Assembly: GCF_000158955.1 (NCBI RefSeq)
Contig: NZ_GG657757.1
Span: 6,255,705 to 6,319,704, forward strand
DNA: 64,000 nucleotides
Origin: Streptomyces viridochromogenes DSM 40736
GTDB taxonomy: Bacteria; Actinomycetota; Actinomycetes; Streptomycetales; Streptomycetaceae
Reading direction: 5' to 3'
The position numbers and the translations under genes are program-made. Positions 49,603-58,659 of this stretch are shown one piece after another. Within the stretch, counting starts at the first letter, position 1, and the number at the start of each line of letters is the position of its first letter. The notes beneath the pieces were generated by a model that worked only from the letters and a program-made list of their open reading frames with translations, ran no database searches and had not been told where the DNA came from.

Positions 49603-52050
49603 GTGACGGGTACGGACGTGCGGAAAGAAGCAGAAGACTCGGGACCCAGCGGCTACGCGGCGGCCCGGCTGCGGCTCCTCACCGAGGAGACGCGGTCCGG
49701 GCCGCCGCGCCGTGCGGCCCTGGCGGAACTCACGGACGACTGGCTCACCCGCCTGTTCGCCTCGGGTGCGGAAGGACTGCGCGGTGCCTCCCTGGTCGCG
49801 GTCGGCGGCTACGGGCGCGGTGAACTCTCCCCGCGCAGCGACCTCGACCTGCTCCTGCTGCACGACGGCAGCGACCCCAAGGCCGTCGCCGCCCTCGCCG
49901 ACCGGCTCTGGTACCCGGTCTGGGACCTGGGCCTGGCCCTCGACCACTCCGTCCGCACACCCGCCGAGGCCCGCAAGACCGCCGGCGAGGACCTCAAGGT
50001 GCAGCTCGGTCTGCTGGACGCCCGGCACATCGCCGGCGACCTCGGCCTCACCGCCGGGCTGCGCACGGCCGTCCTGGCCGACTGGCGCAACCAGGCTCCC
50101 AAACGCCTCCCCGAACTCCAGGAACTGTGCGCCGAACGCGGCGAACGCCAGGGCGAGTTGCAGTACCTGCTGGAACCGGATCTGAAGGAGGCCCGCGGCG
50201 GACTGCGCGACGCCACCGCGCTGCGCGCCGTCGCCGCCTCCTGGCTCGCCGACGCCCCGCGCGAGGGCCTCGCCGACGCCCGGCGCCGGCTCCTCGACGT
50301 ACGGGACGCACTGCACCTCGCCACCGGGCGCGCGACCGACCGGCTCGCCCTCCAGGAGCAGGACCAGGTGGCCGCCGAACTCGGCCTGCTCGACGCGGAC
50401 ACGCTGCTGAGGCAGGTGTACGAAGCGGCGCGGGTGATCTCGTACGCCAGTGACGTCACCTGGCGCGAGGTGGGACGCGTACTGCGGTCACGCGCCGTGC
50501 GGCCCCGGCTGCGCGCCATGCTGGGCGGCGGGAAGCCGACCGCCGAGCGCTCTCCGCTGGCCGAAGGCGTGGTGGAGCAGGACGGCGAGGTGGTGCTCGC
50601 CCGTGCCGCGCGCCCCGAGCGCGACCCCGTGCTGCCGCTGCGTGCCGCGGCCGCCGCCGCACAGGCCGGACTCCCGCTCTCCCTGCACGCCGTGCGGCGC
50701 CTCGCGGCCACCGTGCGCCCGGTGCCCACGCCCTGGCCCGCCGAGGCACGCGAACAGCTCGTCACCCTGCTGGGCTCCGGCCGCCCGACCGTCGAGGTCT
50801 GGGAGGCGCTGGAGGCCGAGGGGCTGATCACCCGGCTGCTGCCCGACTGGGAGCGGGTGCGCTGCCGCCCGCAGCGCAACGCCGTGCACCTGTGGACCGT
50901 CGACCGGCACCTCATCGAGACCGCCGTACGCGCCTCCGAGTTCACCCGCCGGGTCAGCCGCCCCGACCTGCTGCTGGTCGCCGCGCTGCTGCACGACATC
51001 GGCAAGGGCTGGCCCGGCGACCACTGCGTGGCAGGCGAGATCATCGCCAAGGACGTGACCGCCCGCATCGGCTTCGACCGCCAGGACGTGGCGGTCGTCG
51101 CCACCCTCGTACGCCACCACCTGCTGCTCGTCGACACGGCCACCCGGCGTGACCTGGAGGACCCGGCCACTCTGCGTTCGGTCGCCGAGGCCGTCGGCTC
51201 CCAGAGCACCCTGGAACTGCTGCACGCCCTCACCGAGGCCGACGCCCTGGCCACCGGCCCGGCCGCCTGGTCGGCCTGGCGCGGCTCGCTCGTCGCCGAC
51301 CTGGTCCAGCGGGTCTCGGCGGTGCTCGCCGGGGATGCCCCCGACGACCCCGAGGAGGCCGCGCCCACCGCCGAGCAGGAGCGGCTCGCCCTCGAGGCCG
51401 TCGCGACGGGCAGCCCGGTCCTCGCCCTGCGGGCCCAGACCGAGCAGCCCGCCGGGCAGGAGCCCTCCGGCGCCCCCGAGCCGCTCGGCGTGGAGCTGCT
51501 CATCGCCGTCCCCGACCAGCCGGGTGTGCTGCCCGCGGTGGCCGGCGTCCTCGCCATGCACCGGCTGACCGTACGGACGGCCGAGCTGCGGTCCCTCTAC
51601 CTCCCCGACGGCGTCGACGGCTCCGTGCTGCTGCTGGACTGGCGGGTCGCCGCCGAGTACGGCTCCCTGCCGCAGGCCGCCCGCCTGCGCGCGGACCTCG
51701 TACGGGCCCTGGACGGCTCCCTGGACATCGCCGGCCGCCTCGCCGAGCGGGACGCGGCCTATCCGCGCCGCCGGGGCGTCATCGCCCCGCCACCCAGGGT
51801 GTCGGTCCACCCGGCCGCCTCCCGGCTGGCCACCGTCATCGAGGTCCGTTCCCAGGACGCCCCGGGGCTGCTCTTCCGCATCGGCCGCGCCCTGGAGGAC
51901 GCGAACGTACGGGTGCGCAGCGCGCACGTCTCGACCCTCGGCGCCAACGCCGTGGACGCCTTCTACGTGACCGGCCCGGAGGGCGCCCCCCTGCCCGGGG
52001 ACGAGGCCGAGTCGGTGGCGCGGAAGCTGGAGGAGACACTGCGTGGGTGA
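49603..52050 (+). CDS. glnD: PII nucleotidyltransferase GlnD (adenylyltransferase type)
   Basis: This 815-residue protein has the nucleotidyltransferase site VAVGGYGRGELSPRSDLDLL (~66-85), a central HD hydrolase domain LLVAALLHDIGKGWPGDH with HHLLLVDTATRRD, and two C-terminal ACT domains (IAVPDQPGVLPAVAGVLAMH and EVRSQDAPGLLFRIGRALED). It senses glutamine and modifies or demodifies GlnK. Start GTG 49603 with GGAG upstream. Shorter than enterobacterial GlnD, normal for actinobacteria. Confidence 0.97.
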   Translation: MTGTDVRKEAEDSGPSGYAAARLRLLTEETRSGPPRRAALAELTDDWLTRLFASGAEGLRGASLVAVGGYGRGELSPRSDLDLLLLHDGSDPKAVAALADRLWYPVWDLGLALDHSVRTPAEARKTAGEDLKVQLGLLDARHIAGDLGLTAGLRTAVLADWRNQAPKRLPELQELCAERGERQGELQYLLEPDLKEARGGLRDATALRAVAASWLADAPREGLADARRRLLDVRDALHLATGRATDRLALQEQDQVAAELGLLDADTLLRQVYEAARVISYASDVTWREVGRVLRSRAVRPRLRAMLGGGKPTAERSPLAEGVVEQDGEVVLARAARPERDPVLPLRAAAAAAQAGLPLSLHAVRRLAATVRPVPTPWPAEAREQLVTLLGSGRPTVEVWEALEAEGLITRLLPDWERVRCRPQRNAVHLWTVDRHLIETAVRASEFTRRVSRPDLLLVAALLHDIGKGWPGDHCVAGEIIAKDVTARIGFDRQDVAVVATLVRHHLLLVDTATRRDLEDPATLRSVAEAVGSQSTLELLHALTEADALATGPAAWSAWRGSLVADLVQRVSAVLAGDAPDDPEEAAPTAEQERLALEAVATGSPVLALRAQTEQPAGQEPSGAPEPLGVELLIAVPDQPGVLPAVAGVLAMHRLTVRTAELRSLYLPDGVDGSVLLLDWRVAAEYGSLPQAARLRADLVRALDGSLDIAGRLAERDAAYPRRRGVIAPPPRVSVHPAASRLATVIEVRSQDAPGLLFRIGRALEDANVRVRSAHVSTLGANAVDAFYVTGPEGAPLPGDEAESVARKLEETLRG

Positions 52051-52133
52051 GGCCGACCCGGCGACTTGTCACGCCGGGATACCCTGGAGGGCGATTCCCC
52101 AGTCTGTCTCCGACCCCGAGGACCGCGAGCGCC

Positions 52134-53684
52134 GTGTTCGATACTCTTTCCGATCGCCTCTCAGCGACCTTCAAGAACCTGCGCGGCAAGGGACGGCTCT
52201 CCGAGGCGGACATCGACGCCACGGCGCGCGAGATCCGGATCGCGCTTCTCGAGGCCGACGTGGCGCTGCCGGTCGTTCGCACGTTCATCAAGAACCTCAA
52301 GGAGCGTGCCCTCGGAGCCGAGGTCAGCAGGGCGCTGAACCCGGCCCAGCAGGTCCTGAAGATCGTCAACGAGGAACTGGTCACCATCCTCGGCGGCGAG
52401 ACCCGCCGCCTGCGCTTCGCCAAGCAGCCGCCCACCGTGATCATGCTGGCGGGTCTGCAGGGTGCCGGTAAGACCACCCTCGCGGGCAAGCTCGGCCGCT
52501 GGCTGAAGGAGCAGGGCCACTCGCCGCTCCTGGTCGCCGCCGACCTTCAGCGCCCCAACGCCGTCAACCAGCTCAGCGTCGTCGCCGAGCGGGCCGGTGT
52601 CGCGGTCTACGCGCCCGAGCCGGGCAACGGCGTCGGTGACCCGGTCAAGGTCGCCAAGGACTCCATCGAGCACGCGAGGACCAAGGTCCACGACATCGTG
52701 ATCGTGGACACCGCCGGCCGCCTCGGCATCGACCAGGAGATGATGCAGCAGGCCGCGGACATCCGCGACGCCGTCTCCCCGGACGAGATCCTGTTCGTCG
52801 TCGACGCGATGATCGGCCAGGACGCCGTCAACACCGCCGAGGCCTTCCGCGACGGCGTCGGCTTCGACGGCGTGGTGCTCTCCAAGCTCGACGGTGACGC
52901 CCGCGGTGGTGCGGCCCTGTCGATCCGGCAGATCACCGGCAAGCCGATCATGTTCGCGTCGAACGGCGAGAAGCTCGACGACTTCGACGCCTTCCACCCG
53001 GACCGGATGGCCTCCCGCATCCTCGACATGGGTGACCTGCTCACCCTGATCGAGCAGGCGGAGAAGACCTTCGACCAGGCCGAAGCCCAGAAGATGGCGG
53101 AGAAGCTGGCCTCCAAGAAGGGCCAGGACTTCACCCTCGACGACTTCCTCGCCCAGATGGAGCAGGTCCGGAAGATGGGCTCCATCTCCAAGCTGCTCGG
53201 CATGCTCCCCGGCATGGGCCAGATGAAGGACCAGATCAACAACCTCGACGAGCGGGACGTCGACCGCACGGCCGCCATCATCAAGTCGATGACCCCGGCC
53301 GAGCGCCAGGAGCCGACGATCATCAACGGCTCGCGCCGCGCCCGTATCGCCAGGGGCTCCGGCGTCGATGTCAGCGCGGTCAAGAACCTGGTCGAGCGGT
53401 TCTTCGAGGCCCGCAAGATGATGTCCCGCATGGCCCAGGGCGGCGGGATGCCCGGGATGCCGGGGATGCCGGGCATGGGCGGTGGCCCCGGCCGGACCAA
53501 GAAGAAGCAGAAGCAGGCCAAGGGCAAGCAGCGCTCCGGCAACCCGATGAAGCGCAAGCAGCAGGAGCAGGAGGAGGCCGCCCGCCGCGCGGCCGCCGCC
53601 GAGGGCCAAGGCGCCTTCGGGCTGCCGCAGCAGGGCGGCAAGGACTTCGAACTCCCCGACGAGTTCAAGAAGTTCATGGGCTGA
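52134..53684 (+). CDS. ffh: Signal recognition particle protein Ffh
   Basis: In this 516-residue protein, the N domain begins MFDTLSDRLSATFKNLRGKG; the G domain has GLQGAGKTTLAGKLG, ADLQRPNAVNQL, DTAGRLGIDQEMM and SKLDGDARGGAAL. The methionine-rich M domain carries the RNA-binding ARGSGVDVSAVKNLVERFFE and MPGMPGMPGMGGG. GTG 52134 is preceded by GAGGACC. A Lys/Gln/Glu-rich tail follows. Partner of FtsY (43606). 84 bp after glnD. Confidence 0.97.
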   Translation: MFDTLSDRLSATFKNLRGKGRLSEADIDATAREIRIALLEADVALPVVRTFIKNLKERALGAEVSRALNPAQQVLKIVNEELVTILGGETRRLRFAKQPPTVIMLAGLQGAGKTTLAGKLGRWLKEQGHSPLLVAADLQRPNAVNQLSVVAERAGVAVYAPEPGNGVGDPVKVAKDSIEHARTKVHDIVIVDTAGRLGIDQEMMQQAADIRDAVSPDEILFVVDAMIGQDAVNTAEAFRDGVGFDGVVLSKLDGDARGGAALSIRQITGKPIMFASNGEKLDDFDAFHPDRMASRILDMGDLLTLIEQAEKTFDQAEAQKMAEKLASKKGQDFTLDDFLAQMEQVRKMGSISKLLGMLPGMGQMKDQINNLDERDVDRTAAIIKSMTPAERQEPTIINGSRRARIARGSGVDVSAVKNLVERFFEARKMMSRMAQGGGMPGMPGMPGMGGGPGRTKKKQKQAKGKQRSGNPMKRKQQEQEEAARRAAAAEGQGAFGLPQQGGKDFELPDEFKKFMG

Positions 53685-53707
53685 GAGCCCGTCCCCGCAC
53701 GACACCG

Positions 53708-53736
53708 AGGGCGCCCCTTCCGCGAAGGGGCGCTCT
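53708..53736 (+). terminator. ffh terminator
   Basis: AGGGCGCCCCTTC-CGC-GAAGGGGCGCTCT hairpin with one G-T pair, followed by TT. Confidence 0.88.
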
Positions 53737-53763
53737 TTCGGCCGTTCTGTCAGGCGCCGGGCG

Positions 53764-54618
53764 TCACGGCGTCCGGGCGATCAGGTACCGGAAGACGTTC
53801 GGCATCCACACGGTGCCGTCCTGGCGCTGGTGCGGGTGCAGGGCCTCGGCCAGCTCCTTGTCCACCTGCACCTGGTCCGTCGCCGCGATCGCCGCGTCGA
53901 ACAGACCCGTCGACCTGAGCCCGCGCACCGCGCTGTCCACGTCGGCGTACCCGAACGGGCACGCCACCCGGCCGGACCCGTCCGGCCTCAGCCCGGCCCG
54001 CTGGGCGACGTCCTCCAGGTCGTCGCGGAGGGACGGCCGCCAGCTGCCCGTGTTGCGCAGCGGCTCCGCCAGCTTGGTGGCGACCCGCAGCACCGACGCC
54101 GTGGCGCACCGCTCCGGTGGGCCCCAGCCGACCAGCACCACGGCCGCTCCGCGCACGGCCAGCGGTGTCGCCTCCGTGAGCAGCCCGCCCAGTCCCTCCG
54201 AGTCGCCCGCGAGGCACCCGATCGGCTCGAAGGCGGTGACCAGGGTGTACGCGGCAGTGCCCTGCTCCGCGCTGTCCCGGGGCGAGCCGTCCACCAGCCG
54301 GGTGTCCCCGTGCTCACGCGTCCCCCACGCCTCGGGCAGCAGCCGCTCCCGTGCGAGGGTCATTCTTTCGGGGGAAGCGTCGACACCGGTGACCGCCGCT
54401 CCCCGGGCGGCGGCCATCAGCAGGGCGAGTCCGGAACCGCAGCCGAGGCCGAGCAGCCGCGTGGCGGAACCCACGTCCAGTCGCTCGTAGACGGCCTCGT
54501 AGAGCGGTACGAGTATCCGCTCCTGGATCTCGGACCAGTCACGCGCGCGTGCACGCAGGTCCACGCGGGGTGCGGCCCCCGCGCGGGGCAGGTGCTGCCG
54601 CACGAGCGTAGGTGTCAT
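53764..54618 (-). CDS. SAM-dependent methyltransferase (class I)
   Basis: This 284-residue protein starts at ATG 54618, MTPTLVRQHLPRAGAAPRVD. Motif I reads LLGLGCGSGLALLMAAARGA with motif II acidic GVDASPERMTLARE, and a post-I TAFEPIGCLAG replaces the usual acidic stretch. The C-terminal part (SALRGLRSTG-like) is typical of small-molecule O- or N-methyltransferases. The substrate is unknown. Convergent with ffh and divergent from the prolyl-tRNA synthetase gene; I recall a methyltransferase at this place in S. coelicolor. Confidence 0.85.
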   Translation of the reverse strand: MTPTLVRQHLPRAGAAPRVDLRARARDWSEIQERILVPLYEAVYERLDVGSATRLLGLGCGSGLALLMAAARGAAVTGVDASPERMTLARERLLPEAWGTREHGDTRLVDGSPRDSAEQGTAAYTLVTAFEPIGCLAGDSEGLGGLLTEATPLAVRGAAVVLVGWGPPERCATASVLRVATKLAEPLRNTGSWRPSLRDDLEDVAQRAGLRPDGSGRVACPFGYADVDSAVRGLRSTGLFDAAIAATDQVQVDKELAEALHPHQRQDGTVWMPNVFRYLIARTP

Positions 54619-54780
54619 AAGTAAGCGCCCCAATCCGCCGAGAGTTGCCTCTTGCCCGATTACATGGCCCCCGTGACAGTGCGCTCGCACTACCCCCGTA
54701 TGCCAGGAAACTCCCCCCTCGACCTGTCGTCCAGTGGAATGCGGCAGGGCTTATGAGTTGTCATGTGCCTATGGCGAGAT

Positions 54781-54811
54781 TTCACATTCCGGTAACGCGG
54801 GCCCGTACCAT
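54781..54811 (+). promoter_or_regulatory. Candidate leaderless promoter of the ProRS gene
   Basis: TTCACA (54781-54786), a 19-nt spacer and TACCAT (54806-54811) put the transcription start at or next to ATG 54818. No ribosome-binding sequence is visible before the ATG, which supports leaderless translation. Confidence 0.45.
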
Positions 54812-54817
54812 CTCGCC

Positions 54818-56233
54818 ATGGCCAAGGCACCCGTACTCACCCCTCAGGCGGACGATTTCCCGCGCTGGTACCAGGACTTGATCACCAAAGCGGAGCTCGC
54901 CGACAACGGGCCGGTGCGCGGCACCATGATCATCCGGCCGTACGGCTACGGGCTGTGGGAGCGGATGCAGGCGGAGATGGACGCCCGCATCAAGGAGACG
55001 GGCGCCCAGAACGCGTACTTCCCGCTGCTGATCCCCGAGTCCTACCTGACCAGGGAGGCGGACCACGTCGAGGGCTTCGCGCCCGAACTCGCCGTGGTCA
55101 CGCACGGCGGCGGCAAGGAACTCGAAGAGCCCGCCGTGGTCCGGCCCACCTCCGAAATGATCATCAACGCCTCCTTCTCGAAGTGGGTGCAGAGCTACCG
55201 CGACCTGCCGCTGCTCATCAACCAGTGGGCGAATGTCGTGCGCTGGGAACTGCGGCCGCGGCTCTTCCTGCGCACGTCCGAGTTCCTCTGGCAGGAGGGC
55301 CACACCGCGCACGCCACGTACGAGGAGGCGCGCGACTTCGCCTCGCACATCCACCGGCGGGTCTACGAGGACTTCATGCTGAACGTCCTCGCGATGGACG
55401 TCGTCCCCGGCCGCAAGACCGTCAAGGAGCGGTTCGCCGGGGCGATCAACACCCTCACCCTCGAAGGCATGATGGGCGACGGCAAGGCCCTCCAGATGGC
55501 CACCAGCCACGAACTGGGCCAGAACTTCGCCAAGGCCTTCAACACCCGGTACCTGTCCAAGGACGGCCGGCAGGAACTGGTCTGGCAGACCTCCTGGGGC
55601 TCCACCACCCGCATGATCGGCGCCCTGGTGATGATGCACGGCGACGACGGCGGCCTGCGGGTCCCGCCGCGACTGGCCCAGATCCAGGCCGTGGTCCTCG
55701 CGATCAAGGGCGACGAGGCGGTTCTGGCCAAGGTCCGCGAGCTCGGCGACCGGCTGAAGGCGGCCGGAGTCCGCGTCCATGTCGACGACCGCACCGACAT
55801 CCCCTTCGGCCGTCGTGCCGTCGACTGGGAGCTCAAGGGCGTCCCCGTGCGTATCGAGGTCGGCCCGCGCGATCTGGAGAACGGCACCGCGATGCTGGCG
55901 CGCCGCATCCCCGGCGGCAAGGAGCCGGTGTCCCTGGACGCACTGGTGTCGCTGCTGCCGGAGGTCCTCGAAAAGGACCAGGCCCTGCTGCTGAAGCAGT
56001 CCCGCGAGCGCCGCGCGTCACGGACGGCCGAGGTGTCGACCTTCGAGGAGGCCGTCGAGGCCGCCACCGCCGGCGGCTGGGCGCGCATCCCGTGGGCCGC
56101 GCTCGGTGAGGAGGGCGAGGCCAAGCTGGCCGATCACGCGGTGACCGTACGGTGTCTGGTCGCCGAGGACGGGTCGGTGCCGGAGACCGACGACGCACCC
56201 GGTAACGTCGCGGTCGTGGCACGCGCTTACTGA
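54818..56233 (+). CDS. proS: Prolyl-tRNA synthetase, archaeal/eukaryal type
   Basis: This 471-residue class II synthetase begins MAKAPVLTPQADDFPRWYQD. Motif 2 region VVRWELRPRLFLRTSEFLWQ and motif 3 TSWGSTTRMIGALVMMHGDD are clear, with the proline-pocket RPTSEMIINASFSKWV. There is no bacterial-type INS editing domain between motifs 2 and 3, and the chain ends in a zinc-domain-like tail with a terminal Tyr (VVARAY), the mark of the archaeal/eukaryal class. Actinobacteria usually carry a longer bacterial-type ProS; if that exists elsewhere, this is a second ProRS. Codon use is normal, so any transfer is old. Confidence 0.93.
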   Translation: MAKAPVLTPQADDFPRWYQDLITKAELADNGPVRGTMIIRPYGYGLWERMQAEMDARIKETGAQNAYFPLLIPESYLTREADHVEGFAPELAVVTHGGGKELEEPAVVRPTSEMIINASFSKWVQSYRDLPLLINQWANVVRWELRPRLFLRTSEFLWQEGHTAHATYEEARDFASHIHRRVYEDFMLNVLAMDVVPGRKTVKERFAGAINTLTLEGMMGDGKALQMATSHELGQNFAKAFNTRYLSKDGRQELVWQTSWGSTTRMIGALVMMHGDDGGLRVPPRLAQIQAVVLAIKGDEAVLAKVRELGDRLKAAGVRVHVDDRTDIPFGRRAVDWELKGVPVRIEVGPRDLENGTAMLARRIPGGKEPVSLDALVSLLPEVLEKDQALLLKQSRERRASRTAEVSTFEEAVEAATAGGWARIPWAALGEEGEAKLADHAVTVRCLVAEDGSVPETDDAPGNVAVVARAY

Positions 56234-56483
56234 GTGGGGCGCGGGGCGGCCGAAACGCCTCTTGCGTTCCCGCGGACCTCTGAGACCCCCGCGCGCGGAC
56301 ATGGTCTACACGCCGGGGCGTACACGGGGCTACGCACCACCTTGTGGTGAGCTGCGAGGCTTCTCCACAGATCAGCGCACCCGCCCTCGTCGGGACGCAT
56401 CAGAGGCAACTGACGGGTACGTGCAAAATATTTGGGATGCCCCGGAATCGGAACACTGAGGCACCCAGGCTCGTTGTCATTAC

Positions 56484-57092
56484 GTGAGCACGACACAGAC
56501 ACCACCTGTTCTCGCCGCAGAGCTGGCACAGGCGTGGGCCGACATTCAGCGGTACCACCCCGAGCTGCCCGACCTTGCCGCGCCAGAGTCCCTGATCGGG
56601 GAGTCGTCGTCCGCGTGCGGTCACGAGCTCTCCTTCGAGCGACTGCTCCATGAGGCAGTCCACGGCGTCGCCGCCGCGCGCGGTGTCCGCGACACCTCCC
56701 GCGCCGGCCGCTACCACAACCGCAGATTCCTCGCGATCGCCGAGGAGATGGGCCTGGACCACCCCGAGGAACCGCATCCCAGCAGCGGATTCTCCCTGGT
56801 CACGCTCACCCCCGAGGCGAAGCGCCGCTACCGCCCGACGATGGAACGCCTCCAGCGGGCCCTGAAGGCGCACACGGCGGCGACCTCCTCCGACACCTCC
56901 CGCACCTTCCGGGGCCCGGCGGCCCGCCACGGTTCCTCCGGCGGCGGTGTGCGCGTCAAGGCGGTCTGCGACTGCGGCCGCAACGTCCGCGTCGTACCGT
57001 CGGTCCTCGCCCAGGCCCCCATCGTCTGCGGCGGCTGCGGCAAGCCGTTCCGCATCCCGGACGTGGTGGGAGCGGGAGCGGTGGCGAGCTGA
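56484..57092 (+). CDS. SprT-like zinc protein with C-terminal zinc ribbon
   Basis: This 202-residue protein from GTG 56484 reads MSTTQTPPVLAAELAQAWAD. The middle has LLHEAVHGVAAARGVRDTSR with HExxH and downstream RYHNRRFLAIAEEMGL, as in SprT-like metallopeptidase folds where a second His-containing helix completes the site. The C-terminus carries CDCGRNVRVVPSVLAQ and CGGCGKPFRIPD, a four-Cys ribbon. Related SprT-like proteins include the Spartan/Wss1 DNA-protein crosslink peptidases; that role is inference. It lies between proS and the rpsP operon. No membrane segment. Confidence 0.75.
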   Translation: MSTTQTPPVLAAELAQAWADIQRYHPELPDLAAPESLIGESSSACGHELSFERLLHEAVHGVAAARGVRDTSRAGRYHNRRFLAIAEEMGLDHPEEPHPSSGFSLVTLTPEAKRRYRPTMERLQRALKAHTAATSSDTSRTFRGPAARHGSSGGGVRVKAVCDCGRNVRVVPSVLAQAPIVCGGCGKPFRIPDVVGAGAVAS

Positions 57093-57373
57093 CGTCCGCA
57101 CCGGCATCTCGTGGCTGCCGGTCTGGACGGGAGTCCGCGCACCCGGCGTACCCCACCTCCACGTCGGGTGCCGCTCCGGCCTGCCCGCACGGCAGGTCGC
57201 ACCCCGGCCGAGAGCGGCCCGCAGGGTATGGCACAATGGCTAGCTGTACTCGACAGCCGCACAGGACCCCTCTCTCCTCCGGCTGACGCGTCCATCGGGC
57301 ACTCGGGTACCGCAACCCCACGCGGCTTCTCTCGCCGTGCCCAACCACGTCAAATCCAGGAGAACCCACTCCC

Positions 57374-57793
57374 GTGGCAGTCAAGATCAAGCTGAAGCGT
57401 CTGGGCAAGATCCGTTCGCCTCACTACCGCATCGTCGTCGCCGACTCCCGTACCCGCCGTGACGGCCGGGCCATCGAGGAGATCGGCAAGTACCACCCGA
57501 CGTACAACCCGTCGGTGATCGAGGTCGACGCCGATCGCGTGGCGTACTGGCTCGGTGTCGGCGCCCAGCCGACCGAGCCCGTGCTCGCCATCCTCAAGAA
57601 GACCGGCGACTGGCAGAAGTACAAGGGCGAGCCCGCCCCGGCTCCGCTGCTGACGCAGGCCGAGAAGGCGGCGCGTCCGTCGTTCGAGGCCCTGGCCGGC
57701 GAGGACGAGGGCAAGGGTGAGGCGATCACCCAGAAGAAGAAGGCTGAGAAGAAGGACGAGGCGGCCGCCGAGTCCGCGTCGACCGAGGCCTGA
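57374..57793 (+). CDS. rpsP: 30S ribosomal protein S16
   Basis: This 139-residue protein begins MAVKIKLKRLGKIRSPHYRI; the core ends near residue 85, and a 50-residue Lys/Glu/Ala tail (KKKAEKKDEAAAESAST) is the actinobacterial extension. GTG 57374 with AGGAGAAC upstream. First gene of the rpsP-khpA-rimM-trmD-rplS cluster. About 280 bp of non-coding DNA lies upstream, with TGGCACAAT near 57229 as a possible -10. Confidence 0.98.
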   Translation: MAVKIKLKRLGKIRSPHYRIVVADSRTRRDGRAIEEIGKYHPTYNPSVIEVDADRVAYWLGVGAQPTEPVLAILKKTGDWQKYKGEPAPAPLLTQAEKAARPSFEALAGEDEGKGEAITQKKKAEKKDEAAAESASTEA

Positions 57794-57795
57794 GC

Positions 57796-58035
57796 ATGCT
57801 CGAGGAGGCTCTCGAGCACCTCGTGAAGGGCATCGTCGACAACCCTGACGATGTGCAGGTCGCCTCGCGCAACCTGCGCCGCGGCCGCGTGCTCGAGGTC
57901 CGGGTCCACCCGGACGACCTCGGCAAGGTGATCGGCCGCAACGGCCGCACCGCGCGCGCCCTGCGTACCGTCGTGGGCGCCATCGGCGGTCGCGGCGTCC
58001 GCGTCGACCTTGTCGACGTGGACCACGTCCGCTGA
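57796..58035 (+). CDS. khpA: KH-domain RNA-binding protein KhpA
   Basis: This 79-residue single KH domain has the GxxG loop in GKVIGRNGRTARALRTVV and ends RVDLVDVDHVR. Located between rpsP and rimM as in most Gram-positives; with KhpB it forms an RNA chaperone. Two bp after rpsP. Confidence 0.95.
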   Translation: MLEEALEHLVKGIVDNPDDVQVASRNLRRGRVLEVRVHPDDLGKVIGRNGRTARALRTVVGAIGGRGVRVDLVDVDHVR

Positions 58036-58054
58036 CGCTTCAACGCAACCGGCT

Positions 58055-58090
58055 CGGGCCGGGGAGGGCCACTGGGCCGTCCCCGGCCCG
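58055..58090 (+). terminator. Strong intercistronic hairpin between khpA and rimM
   Basis: CGGGCCGGGGA pairs with TCCCCGGCCCG, then GGCC/GGCC after one G-G mismatch, closing an ACTG loop. It may end most transcripts after khpA. Confidence 0.75.
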
Positions 58091-58116
58091 CAGTCGTATG
58101 ACAGGAGATTGGACAC

Positions 58117-58659
58117 GTGCAGCTGGTAGTCGCACGGATCGGCCGTGCCCATGGCATCAAGGGTGAGGTCACCGTCGAGGTACGCACCGACGAGCCGGAA
58201 CTCAGGCTCGCGCCCGGCGCCGTACTCACCACGGATCCCGCCGCCACGGGACCGCTCACCATCGAGACGGGCCGCGTGCACAGCGGCCGTCTCCTCCTGC
58301 GCTTCGAGGGCGTCAGCGACCGCACCGGCGCCGAGGCCCTGCGCAACACCCTCCTGATCGCCGAGATCGACCCGGACGAGCTGCCCGAGGGCGAGGACGA
58401 GTACTACGACCACCAGCTCATCGACCTCGACGTGGTCACCGCGGACGGCACCGAGGTCGGGCGCATCACGGAGATCTCGCACCTGCCCACCCAGGACCTG
58501 TTCATCGTGGAGCGCCCCGACGGCAGCGAGGTGCTGATCCCCTTCGTGGAGGAGATCGTCGCCGAGATCGACCTCGAGGAGCAGAAGGCCGTCATCACCC
58601 CGCCGCCGGGCCTGATCGACGACCGGGCCGAGATCGCGTCCAGCCGGGAAGAGTCGTAA
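58117..58659 (+). CDS. rimM: 16S rRNA processing protein RimM
   Basis: This 180-residue protein has an N-terminal RimM barrel (VVARIGRAHGIKGEVTVEVR) and a C-terminal PRC-barrel domain (EYYDHQLIDLDVVTADGTEV, PFVEEIVAEIDLEEQ). It helps assemble the 30S head around S19. Overlaps trmD (TAATG). Confidence 0.97.
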   Translation: MQLVVARIGRAHGIKGEVTVEVRTDEPELRLAPGAVLTTDPAATGPLTIETGRVHSGRLLLRFEGVSDRTGAEALRNTLLIAEIDPDELPEGEDEYYDHQLIDLDVVTADGTEVGRITEISHLPTQDLFIVERPDGSEVLIPFVEEIVAEIDLEEQKAVITPPPGLIDDRAEIASSREES

